DNA of 64,000 bases from positions 1,994,001-2,058,000 of the forward strand of contig CANUEZ040000108.1 in assembly GCA_948099385.1 (NCBI GenBank). The letters run 5' to 3'. Under the pieces are notes generated by a model that was given only the letters and a program-made list of their open reading frames with translations, searched no databases and was not told the origin of the DNA. This DNA is from Fasciola hepatica. Taxonomy: Eukaryota; Platyhelminthes; Trematoda; Plagiorchiida; Fasciolidae. A program made the translations under genes and the position numbers. Below, piece by piece: positions 48,294-59,200 of this stretch; position 1 is the first letter of the stretch; each line of letters begins with the position of its first letter.

Positions 48294-49612
48294 GTAACCA
48301 ACACGAATTTAGTCGACGTTCTGTCGTCTCCTGTCGCAGAGCCTAATTTTCATGTTTGATTGACTCGAGTAAGGACCTTATTTACGCTAGCGTGAAGCGG
48401 AATGCTCTTATAGGCAACCACAAGCTAGAAACCCGCAGGCTGATAGATGAAGCTATGTCAAGTTCCTAGAGCTTGGAAAAAACGTCATATCAGGAAATCA
48501 AGAGACCGACGAGTTCGAGAAATATTCCAGGGCATAGGCTCTGAAAGGGCTTATGATATGAAGGAGAAGTGAGGTGTAGAATTTTCACACCACAAGCAAC
48601 TTGATAGTTTTATGTTTCACTCATCGAATAATGATAAATCCTAAGAGATAAACGAAAGAGACAGGTTATTTTGTGTAACTTTCTCAGTCTACCTGACTTT
48701 ATCGCAACACGTACTATGGCCTTAAATCATCATTTCTATCACGATAAACTTAAAGCAATCGCCAGTCTTAAACATCGTAGTCCATTGTAGCAGAACAGAT
48801 GAGACAATGAGCCGTGTGTTGTTCGCTGAATGAACTGATGGTTTTAATTGTGACAGCCTGATCAAATTAAAAGGAATCTGATTAGGAAAAGAGTGGGCAA
48901 TTCCATAGGATATCTTCGTTTCTAACCAAACGAATTATCTTCGCACAAAATAAGTAATCCTATGGTAAAGCTTTTCCGTCTCGCTGTATTTTTCTCACTA
49001 GCCCTAACTCGAAGGGCATTATCACCAACTTGCAGTTGTTGTTGAGAGCACAAATGGTTCCAGTAAAAAACACTTCGTAGCCCTCATTTTCTAATATTTA
49101 CTTTTTACGCAGATTACTATCCAGTAAACATGAGACATTTAAAATGAAAGCTTTGTGTTTTCACGAATGACCGTCCGAACACAACTGACTTTTCTTCCAT
49201 GGCTCACTTCTTTCCGACTCTCTCTGCTTTCGCAGACGGTAAAGGATAGCTTAACAAAATTTAGGTATATCGTTATTCTTCCTGAACAAGTGACGTTGAG
49301 TAATGGAATACGACTGGTATCATGGTCCTGCTATTTGGTGTCAAAATGTTTCAGCTCCCGATCAGCAGTTCATTCTTACTGATGAGGACATTTTCGAGAT
49401 ACATACCAGTGAATAGTCTGCAAGAAGAAAGTCGTTTGATTTTCGATTAAAATGTCCGCTTTCAAATCAGTCGTTTCAATTTTTCTTTCACAAATATTGT
49501 AAAATTTGCGTTTCAAGAATTTCTGGTTGCTAAATTTGGATAGGAATGAGACAGACAATCCATATTTAAACGGTAAAGTGTGGAACATTCATAAATCATA
49601 TTTATATAATAG

Positions 49613-49729
49613 CTGATCTCGGGTGACCCACTGATTGATGTGACAAACTTCATTTCCGCCAACATTTCACTAACGCCTGACTTATCCAGCGTACATGTTC
49701 AAATACTTAAAATGCCCCTCTACAAGAAA
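49613..49729 (+). CDS. Second gene, exon-like segment d
   Basis: Acceptor TATAATAG, donor AAA|GTATAT. Encodes LISGDPLIDVTNFISANISL and VHVQILKMPLYKK; 39 codons, phase 0 at both ends, compatible with segment c. Beta-rich in appearance, no domain recognised. Confidence 0.5.
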
Positions 49730-49999
49730 GTATATGTATATTTAATTATTTGTTTTCGAATGAACCCACGAAGATGGCTTTATGAACTGTCATAGGAGTG
49801 AAATGGATTAAATTAGGAGCGTTATTCTAAGTCTTGATTAGGACCGGCTTACTGCAATATTTCTGTGAGTAACGTGAACAGTTTTTGAGGTGTTCTTAAT
49901 TCAAGGACTCCTTGCTGTACTTTCTCCCATCAAATTGGATTAGGCGAGTGTCTCCAACCATTTGTAATTTTTTCCGTATTCCGTGCAATTCATTTTCAG

Positions 50000-50145
50000 G
50001 TTATATCAGCGAAATAACCAAGATAGTTGTGTCTCGAGTAGACATAGATGACAGCAAGACTGTAGCATTTTCTACAAATCTCAGTTCACACCGTATTAAT
50101 TTCACTCGAAAAGAAAGCGTGCTCGAGATTGAATACGAAGCATAG
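50000..50145 (+). CDS. Second gene, terminal exon
   Basis: Acceptor TTCATTTTCAG is strong. Encodes GYISEITKIVVSRVDIDDSK and ends RKESVLEIEYEA, then TAG at 50143-50145. Its phase does not match segment d directly; either an exon between them was missed or the acceptor before ATA at 50026 is used. AATAAA follows 57 bases after the stop. Confidence 0.55.
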
Positions 50146-50201
50146 TGATGGTGCTCGCAGCATTATTATTATTGTTTAACATAGAGAAAAATAGTATACG
50201 T

Positions 50202-50207
50202 AATAAA
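50202..50207 (+). terminator. Candidate polyadenylation signal of the second gene
   Basis: AATAAA 57 bases after the stop codon at 50145, at a usual distance for a short 3' untranslated region. Confidence 0.5.
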
Positions 50208-50970
50208 AGAGCTGTGGTTCCCATTACATGAGCGAGATTTGAAGAAAAATGGAAGACTAAGTGTTGTTTTGCCTTGTTTCTCGGAAGAAACTGAAATAGA
50301 TTCGTAGTTTTATTTAATTTAATCCATGGAGATAATGACACAATGAGCCATTTGGATTTCAGTTTGGTGAATAAAGCGTTTTTCTTACGGAATATTCTGC
50401 AAATTCTCACATAACGTTGTTTGGTTTCGTGAAAAAGAAAGCAAGATCAGTAGGCAAGAAAATTACCCCAAGGTCTAAGATGCAAATAAAAATCTCACTT
50501 TCAGAACTGGTGAGTATTTTTGGCTGTTCCATATTTGACGCATTTTGACAATCTGGATGTGCGTATATATGAGACAGATATGATAACAAGAAACCCAGAA
50601 CAACGAGTAGATCTGCAGTTTCACGAAATTTTCTCGGGAGAAGATATTCCAGCACAAATCACCACTGGCCTATAAAAATGGAAATATAGGTGAAGACCCA
50701 TTGTCTCTGATTTTCAAAGGATCTTCTTTGGTCACGTGAAAATTATTTGAGGTATTCTTCCGTAACTTGAAAGTCAGTTGGTACATTTAATTATATTCAC
50801 TAGGGCTAGTTATATTTTAAACAGAACACAAAGAAAACTAGTAGTATGCCATCAGATTTTATAAACCTGCAACAAAATGATGAACATGACCGCGGTACAA
50901 GGGAAATGACGACGGCGACAACGACAAAGACAGTGGTTCGACCCAGACACAGTGACAAGCAAGGTCGTAG

Positions 50971-51014
<44 letters not shown>

Positions 51015-53239
51015 TGTGCGTGTGTATGCTGGATGCAGCTTTCTTCCGTGGGGGTGTTGTACGTGCACAGTCTGCAAAGGCACAAAAAGAAAGAAAACTC
51101 GAATAGCCGAAGATAAGTGAATAAGCAGGCAGAAACGTTTACAGCAGGCAGTATGCATTTGGCGGTCTATGCTAATGCGTTACAAACCCAAACTTTGTGA
51201 TTATTTGTACATTTTACGTGAATGTTTAAAAGAGTGGAAAAACTATATCGAATGGGGTTATAACCGGGTTACTTTTTGATTGCCATCTTTTATGTTTTTA
51301 AAGGCAGATTTATAGTCAGCCTCGCAGGCGACGTTTACTAAATTTCTCAAAAAGGTTTATCCGACATTCTCTGATTATTTCATTTTGCATCCGTTAACTG
51401 CCCACTGTGTTATACGTGGGCGTCTCGTTTTGTAAAAACCATAGAGAAGTCTGTTTTAGTATTCAGTCCCAGCCTCCCACTATTGCCGATAAAGCAGTTA
51501 AATGCATTGAAGCCTAAAAAGACTCTACGAAGAAATACCATTCTTTCGTCTTCATCTACGAATACTCTGACGGAAACATTTTTGTCTATAGAAACCTGAA
51601 GTGACACGGACTACTTCTACAATTTTACTTTAAGGCTCATCGATATAAATGACTGTTCTTTAATCCAAAAGCTCTCGAATTGTGCTTGGCTCCCAATTGT
51701 CTCCGGTGGCTGAGCCATTTTGAATCCCCACTAATCGTTTACAACCTTGACAACGGCAATTTCTGTTCCATAAAATGCTTCTAATTTCCTTTGTTATTTG
51801 CCGAACAAATGATGGAAAACGAATGAAATCGACTGATATTGGAAGTACTACAAGTACGGCAAGCGATGATTTGTTTTTTGTTGGCAAAGAAAGCGATCTA
51901 AATGCTTAGTAAGCGGTAATTACTTGAACGAAAATCAAAATGTGAATCCGATAGAGGTCAGCCGTGTTTCGGTTTACTTCGGGGCTTATAATCCAACACT
52001 TTCCATCAAATGGATTGCTGTATATCAATATTTTGATGAGCAAAAGCGGAAGCATACGTATAGAAATTTGACGAACTTTCGATACATGAGTGATCCAGTT
52101 TTTCTTGTGCCTCATTTCACCAAACCTTTCGATTGGTCCTGAAAAGTGAGCTAAACCAATGGCCCAATAAAGTCTATGTAGTAGATTGTTGCGCGAACCA
52201 AACATCATTTATGTCGCGGTAACATATCACGAGAGATTAACGAAGGAACCCTGAACTTTCGGTATACCAAAATGAATAATAATGCCTCAGTGCTCACAGA
52301 ACTGCCGCGGTTTACAGGTTCATATGAGCAGAATACTGTTCACACATTGAGAAAAGAACTTCAGCTGTGTCAAACAGTAAGGGGACTGACCTGGCACCGA
52401 CTCGAATTTTCGTCTTTACTTGGCACTCTGGAACTTGCGGTATGCCGACTGCGTTGTGAAAAACGCAGTTGTCAAAAGTGAGACCTGCAAAGCACTATAG
52501 GATGGAGTGGATCACGTTTAACAATGTGATGAAATTTGAAGGTAATTTTGTGAATGAAGACAATAATCCTACGGATGGTAATGTTATGACCCACGAGTTC
52601 TTTTATGCTTCCTGAGCGGAAACCTGCAAGCACGATCTGAGCTTGCCACTTCCATCACTCCAGCCCTCTTTGGAAAACCAGAAGACAATAACTCTGCTCG
52701 CCAAAACTGTCTTTTTACAGAAATTACTATGTGCTATTTAAAGCGAGAATCGAACGTTCCCGAACTCGGGCTTCCAGTAGTTTTCAAGCCACGTTAGGCG
52801 AATTAGGTCAGTAAAAACATTTGCCGGATTGACTATTGATCCGTTTACCCGATTTGCGTCGGTCTAAGACTGCGCGATCGGCGAAAGAGGTTCCGTGTTG
52901 TGTAGTCCAACAAATTACTGGTTAATGATTGTTCTGTCCGGCCTGGCAAGCTTGAGTTGGAATAATGGCTCTCTTAAAAGAAAGTTTTGGCAACTTCCTA
53001 ACAAAAAATGACCATACGTCTTCTGTAAAATCCTGTCTACCACAAAATATGTCTTCATCAAAACACGTGACTGAAGTTCAGGGGGTATGTTAGGTTAGTA
53101 GAATGGGATACAAACATGTAACATGTGGCATGTCATGACCGAAAGAGGTTTGGAGTATATTGAGAAAAATGAAGCTCCATATGGTAGAGTAAACGACAAA
53201 ACAATAATAAAGGATTGTCGGTACAGAAATTATAATTTT
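50208..53239. other. Intergenic DNA with one microsatellite, no gene recognised
   Basis: Open frames at 51924-52142 (VSRVSVYFGAYNPTLSIKWI, ending FTKPFDWS) and 52272-52481 look partly coding but have no supporting exon borders or known motif. The open frames at 50846-51158 are produced by the GT/GTGC microsatellite. Confidence 0.4.
50970..51025. repeat. GT / GTGC microsatellite
   Basis: A compound repeat: (TG)n, then about eight GTGC units, then TGTGCGTGTGT. It creates spurious Cys/Val/Arg-rich and His/Thr-rich open frames on both strands. Confidence 0.95.
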
Positions 53240-53538
53240 GAGAACACAGATTGGCGAACAAGCTTATTTTCTGTGATTTAAAATCATGCCATTACATCAC
53301 GCCCTACATCAGGCCATAGACTAAATAGGAACTGACATAATATATGAGGAGCAATCCACATTCGGTCTTGATTAAAGCCTGGATTTAAATTGATCTCTTT
53401 CCTTCTTATGTCACCAATAATCTCTATCACTCCCCATTTGTCTAAATGGTGGAGTTCCTAATTTGTCGTAATATATCGTGATGTAATGGCATGAGTATGA
53501 ATTAATGAAAACGAGCTTGTTCGACAATCTGCGTTCTC
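53240..53538 (+). mobile_element. Short foldback element related to Penelope-like element A
   Basis: Starts GAGAACACAGATTGGCGAAC and ends with the reverse complement, diverged (GTTCGACAATCTGCGTTCTC), so it has terminal inverted repeats of about 60 bases. The left arm runs to CCATTACATCAC at 53300; the body 53302-53522 matches 30458-30677 in direct orientation. It has no coding part, so it looks like a non-autonomous 3'-end derivative. Confidence 0.7.
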
Positions 53539-53749
53539 GTAATGTGCTCACTGGGAACAATCAGGCAAGTAATGACTATTCGACGTTTGGGTTATGGTGG
53601 GTAACATTACTCAAGGCAAATTTACAATTAAATAACTATGGGGAATCAGTTTAAGTCAGCAGAGGTGTGTGTACTCTAAATCATTCCTTGACTAGATAAA
53701 TCGGCTTTTGGTCACACCAGCTCCCATGATCAAAGTCAGTGGTGATGAA

Positions 53750-55150
53750 GTCAATTGTCCGTGTGACCTTGGGGCAGCTTATTCGTCAGTGAAGTCAGTG
53801 CCGTCCAAATTCTGGGAATCTCTGCCCCATTATTTCGGTTGACCCGAGCAGGGTCAGTGCTGATTGCCAGAGCTTCGACAAACAAGCGCTCAGTGCAAGT
53901 TTTCAGTTCGCCTTGGAAGATCTTTGTGTTCCGGCGGTCCATGCTGTGTCCCTCGGCTATGGTGAAATTAGCAACCGATGAATCCCGCCGTAGAGTCCCT
54001 AAGGATGTCATGATGGAAAGCCTTTATTTTTCTTCGCTTTTGCGTTCCAGTATTCCGATCCTGAGTCCACTGGAAGTTTTGTCCAATATATCTAGCTGGC
54101 TATTCCTTACAACTGATTCTGTAAATGTTGTCTTTATCCTGAAAGTTAACTGAATCCTTGGCCTTGGTGTGGTATGGAGTCAGTGTTTTCAGTGCGAAAA
54201 GAAGTGCAAATGTTATAGTCACAGAGAATTTTTCTGATTGCCCCAGAAGTGTCTGATCTATATGGAATGCCGGTGGAAGCCAAGTAGTCTTCTCCTCTGA
54301 TAGCCTCAGTCGTCGGTTTATTTTTTCTCCTCAGTTGGTTTCTCATTAGATGCGGGGCACAGTGGTTGTCACGATAGACTTTGCTAAGGCATCTCATTTC
54401 TTCCTCACGGGTGATACCCTTATTACAGAACTTTCAGGCTCTTTTGGCTGGAGGTGAGATAAGTATTTGTTTCACCCACGGCGGATGAGCTGAATCAAAA
54501 TGTAGATATTTACCAGAGTGTCTGAGTTTTCGATTAAGACTGGTGGTGAAAGTTTGGGAGTCACTAGTCCTCAGAAGGCAGTCTAAAAACTTATTATTCT
54601 CTAATCATCTTCTGTAGTAGAACTGCTTTGTTCATTATGACACTGAAGGGATTTATCTCTGTGTTTGGATTCTATAAATAAAAAGTATTGTTAACTTATC
54701 TTACATATATACAGGTGAGGGGGGAAATTCGAAAGTAGCTGGAGCTTTGGATTCGATTGAAATCGGAAACAGATTAGCAACAAGTGGGGATACAGGAGCT
54801 CCCGTGGCAACGCCATTGGTTTTTTTGTTCAAGTCTTGTTGGACGCTATGGCGAGTTGAAGTGAGAGAAAGTTCTAGATCAGTGGTAATTTCTGATGGTA
54901 AAAATGAACATCCGGTTTCTAATGAGAAATTGGATGTCCATAAGGAATGTGAATAATCAAGCTGCTTTCACGGGTATACTTGTACAGAAAACTACATCAA
55001 AGTTCACTGCAACTTCTCCACTGTTTAGTTTAATGCATTGTACACTATGGACAAGGTCGAACGCCTCAATGGTGTGACTCACCGTCATTTTCGATACGGT
55101 TCCCACAAAAATGATATCTATTTTTGATGACAAACGTAATCGGTTATACT
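53750..55150 (-). pseudogene. Penelope-like element B: RT and GIY-YIG endonuclease, degenerate
   Basis: Minus strand. In order: EAFDLVHSV and GEVAVNFDVVFCTSIPVKAA at about 55065-54960 (RT motif A region, FDV..LYTSIP type), then after a frameshift NKKTNGVATGAPVSPLVANL at about 54830-54770 (RT motif B region), FLDCLLRTSDSQTFTTSLNR and GKYLHFDSAHP near 54560-54500, IPYRSDTSGAIRKILCDYNI at 54265-54205, IYRISCKE, ARYIGQ near 54110-54080 (GIY-YIG core) and SVANFTIAEGHSMDRR to ISTDPARVNR near 53970-53830. Order and motifs fit Penelope-like elements. Several stops and frameshifts make it inactive. Confidence 0.88.
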
Positions 55151-55509
55151 AAGATTTGCTTTCTTATCAAAAAAAAAACAGTAATTAGTTGGAACTTCAA
55201 ACTTCCACCTCCCAATAAACTGGCAGTTTTACAGAAAAACCGAACTTCTATTGTGATAAATTGACAAATTCATAAACTATATGCTAAATCCATAAGCCAG
55301 AACGTGTTTTTGCAACTCGGAGGGACTAAGAAAACAAGCATCATTCTGAGGATAGATCTAAGCAGAGATTGACCTGAAGGACTCAAAACATGAGACCAAA
55401 CAGTGTAATTCGAGGAATTTTCATCAGTAGCATGAAAAACCTGAGAAACTGTGGCTTATTCCAGTTGATTTCGCCGTGCTTTCAGCTGTTTCACGCTGTA
55501 CCAAATAGA

Positions 55510-55690
55510 GGAGTTTCGGTGGATATGCACTGCAGATAATTCCCGAGAAAGATGAAACAGCTGTGCATTGTGTCCATGGTTTTAAATAGTGAGTTGGAGG
55601 TTGTCGCTGTATGATAGCTCATTGTATTCTATATGCAAGCTTGAGCACAAGTGTACAACACTTTTCGGTAACACTCATCTGTTACTACTT
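55510..55690 (+). repeat. Second copy of the 18.4-kb interspersed repeat
   Basis: Shares GTTTCGGTGGATATGC, GAT.ATTCC.GAGAAAGATGAAA, CAGCTGTGCATTG, CCATGGTTTT and GTGAGTTGGAGGTTG in the same order and spacing as 18405-18510, and ends in a similar CTGTTACTACTTATACGG phrase near 55680. Diverged, non-coding. Confidence 0.55.
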
Positions 55691-55699
55691 ATACGGAAA

Positions 55700-58219
55700 A
55701 TATAAGCTCTCAAGACGATATTTATTACGTCACAGGATATGCTCTCGAACGGCGCTCTTCTCTTTGTTTTCAAAGGTAATTCTGTAATTCATTTCTAGTT
55801 TGCCGTCATTCGGTGGTGTATGCCCGTGAGCAACATCTAATAAACTTTAACTTGCTGTATGCCGTGCTCAGTACGAAATATCACTGCCAAGTTCTTCATT
55901 GCTGGGAGCTGAAATGAAATCTGGCAGAATGCATTGATCGATAAAATCAATGGTTTGTTCCTAGGATGTAAGATTACAGGAAAAAATGTTACTGATATCG
56001 CCAATAAAATTAAGCCACATATATTTGCTCAACTGATTTTTTGATTTTTCGAAAAGAATCACAGATATGGTCGCAAAAAGTCTAGAAAAATATAAGGCCA
56101 TTTGTGTTTCTAAGAACTTATGTTATACTTCTAGTAGCTGGAAACCGATACATAAACCTAAGTTTCGCGGAAATATATACATTCAAAAAGTGGTAAGCTC
56201 TATTTAGTATCACGAGGACAAAGTATAGGTTAAAATGATCAGAATGACCGTTGGGAAAGTTTCGATGGTCATTGTGTTAGATGCGTATTTCTCTAATTCT
56301 TGTATCTCAGAGGCTGAGAACTCTAAATTTCAGATGCCCACTTTCCAATGTTCACGTTGTGTTGAAAGATGTTTGTTGGGGAATTTTGCAATCATGAATA
56401 CAAGAAGCGCATAGATGCCGAAGCTTTTTTAAGCTATCTTTCACTCTCTATACCTCAATTGAAAAAAGGGATTAGAAATTCCGGGCCTATAGACAGCACC
56501 AAATTCACTGATGAATAAAGGTTTCCAAGGTCACAACACTTTGTTAACCTTGAATAACCCGCCCACCGCTGATGGAAGGGAGATTCATCCAGTACGCCCA
56601 CGATAAAACACACATACACTTTTTAATATTTAGTTGCTTTATGGTATTATCCTGAAATGGGTAACCGCGGTAACCAGAATGTCGACTGACTACCATCACT
56701 CCAGTCAACTGTCTGTTACCGAACAATAAACACCCATGCGTAAAAACCACAATCACAATTTTCCGAAGGGACATTTTATTGATAAAAAGGAATGCGCTTA
56801 TCAGACAGCTCATTTTCCACTGTCAGGGAGAATTGATTTTATCAAATGGTGACCAACCAGTACTATTATTTACATAGTTGAAAAATTTGTAAAAGATGCT
56901 TCCCGAAAATGTATGCAGATCGGTCGATTTTTTGCAAGTCATTCAGTGTTACGTTATTAAACAGGTTTTAGTAAAAATTACCGTACTGAAAATATTCCCT
57001 TGGAACAGAACGTTGCAAGGAGTCTGCAAAATACCGTCAGCAGGGTTAGAACCTGCACATCCAAAAGTGTGGGTTCTGATCGAAACAAAGTGTCTGGAGG
57101 ACAATAATTTTTAATTTATATTTGTAGAGTCTCCACAAGGATCGGAGGTCGTTCATTCTGATAGCGCGTTTCAACCACGGTAATAAGGGTTACTAGTCAC
57201 TCATAAGATAAAGATACCACCTAGCTGAATTGTGTTCTGCTGAGTAGCACACATTCATAAACGTATGCTTGTTTTTAAGTACAACCATTTGTATTGATTT
57301 TTATTATCGGGATGTACAGTCTGACTGAAAAAGAAAGGTTTCTCACGCAGAAACAGATTTACGGTAAACTTGTTCTATACAACGTTTAAAGTTGCTCTAA
57401 AGATAAATGATTCCTTTTATGAAAACTAGTGGTCAATTTTGCCCCACTAGTCCACAACTTACTGAACAGTACACCTAAATGGTCTCCCATGTTTATAACA
57501 AAAGTTGTAAATCAAGAACAACAAGCATCCGTTTCATTTTGAACTTCCCTTAAAAAGGAACCAACAGCACTCAGGTATCCGCCTCCGGCTTAACATTTTG
57601 AGATAACTGGTGTACTGTGCTTCCGGGGCAAATACAAAAAACAAACTTCTGGGATAGCTGAACATAAAGAAGAATCGTTGCAGTATAAGTTCATCGAAGT
57701 GTCTAGTTTTAAGCATCTACGTTCAGCTGTTACCCGAAGTGAAAGGCACTTGAAAGATACTTCAGATGAGCTACGTAATTCTTTCTCTGAGAGAGTCTAT
57801 GTTACAAAATGACGTTAGATAACGTGAGGAAAATTAGTCTCCGGTTCAAAATAGTGAGAAGACAATCAGCAATAGCCAACACTTTTCATTACCATTTACC
57901 GACACAACTCAACTTAGAAGTGAGACAGTGGGGTCTTCCATGAATGATCAGTTTAAAATTATAGGGACTCAAAGAGAGAATACTTTATAAGACGTTGAGT
58001 CTCATTTATTCAACTCATAAGAACAGAAAGAAGACAGGTAACTAGATGCAAACACTTCATTTACTCTGGTCAACTGCGAATGTAAAACAAGTAGGTGTAT
58101 ATGCTGTACAGTAGAGATCAAAGCAGCAGTGAAATAGGCAGAACCGAAAGTTCTTACAGTGCATACTTTGGGAAGAGCGAGGTCTGTTCTGTTATTTCCA
58201 AGGTAAGCAAACAGGTTGA
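55700..58219. other. Intergenic DNA, nothing assigned
   Basis: No convincing gene. The frames at 56544-56813 (minus) and 56896-57114 (plus) are short and lack motifs. The end nearest 58219 may contain the 3' untranslated part of Penelope-like element C. Confidence 0.35.
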
Positions 58220-59200
58220 GTCAATCCTTTTTTGCACAGAGAGCGCCAGCTGATGGAGCTTCGCTGAACGCTAATTGTTTCGGTGTTGAATTGCACAACA
58301 GTGCTTTGAAACATTGGGTCAGGTCAACTTTGTGACTGGATGCAGTTGAGTTTCTCGGCTTTTTCACGTTACTATTTATGGCCTCGACGGATCGCGTTAT
58401 CAAGTTTGACAGCTATTTGGGTATGTGTCCAAACACTCGTTGATTCAAGCAGTGATCCGTCCTGCCAATGTATGCTTCACCGGAGCTGCAAGTGAACTGG
58501 CAGACAACGTGATACTCTGAGATCAGCAGGACTGTTTGGGTGATTTTGAAAACGAACTTATGATCGTCTGAAGCAAACTTCACCGTGCAGCGGTGCATGT
58601 GCGCTTCAGAGCTGAATAAAGAATACGATTTACTTGATTGAACAGGTGGTCTCCTTTGAAAAGCGAAGTGATAAAAACGCGCCTCTTTTTCACTTTCGTT
58701 GTTATCTTATGTACCAGTCTCGCTACTGGTGCTGTTCGATAAAGTTTCGGGATAGCCATTAGCTAACAGCGTTCTTTGTAAGAACTCTTTTTCATTTTGT
58801 AGCTGACATTTTATACTGATTTTCTGGGCTTTGCTGAAGAGAGCTCTGACCAATCCACTTTTAAATCCTTTATATCGAAGCCAGAGAATTGTAAATGACT
58901 TTCACCCCACGTTGCATTTCGGTGAATTCTGCGTTGTAATGTCCCATCCCGATGCCTGAATAATCAAATATCCAGGAAAGGTAGATTGTTATCACATTCT
59001 TCCCTGTGAGGTTTGGATGAATAGAGTTAAGAATGCCGGAGAAGAGGTAAAAGGTTTTTCAGTCACAGCAACCAAAATATCAAATTTAGTTGTTTTTCCA
59101 ACTTCGTCCCAGTTTCTTTCTAATCAGCAACTCATTCAACTTGTTTGCGCTAAGTAGGCCATAGATCTGTGGCATTGGTTTGCAGTATCCGTTGTAAAGC
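58220..59200 (-). pseudogene. Penelope-like element C: internally deleted, GIY-YIG part best preserved
   Basis: Minus strand. MPQIYGLLSANKLNELL at about 59175 resembles the PxxYGLPKIHK motif that precedes RT motif A. It is followed at once by LNSIHPNLTGKN and RNATWGESHLQF near 59030-58900, so the RT palm is absent. Then RVFITSLFKGDHLFNQVNR near 58680, FKITQ, YHVVCQFTCSSGEAYIGRTD and HCLNQRVFGHIPK at 58500-58415, and a tail containing VDLTQCFKALLC near 58300. The endonuclease motif is GEAYIGRT. Stops occur throughout. Its residues differ clearly from elements A and B, so it is a third lineage. Confidence 0.82.

Noticed and set aside
50846..51158. Overlapping Cys/Arg-rich and His/Thr-rich frames on both strands
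   Set aside because: Produced by translation of the GT/GTGC microsatellite.
57040..57090. Minus-strand tRNA-like stretch (AGGTTCTAACCCTGC)
   Set aside because: A B-box-like string alone; no A-box or cloverleaf pairing found.
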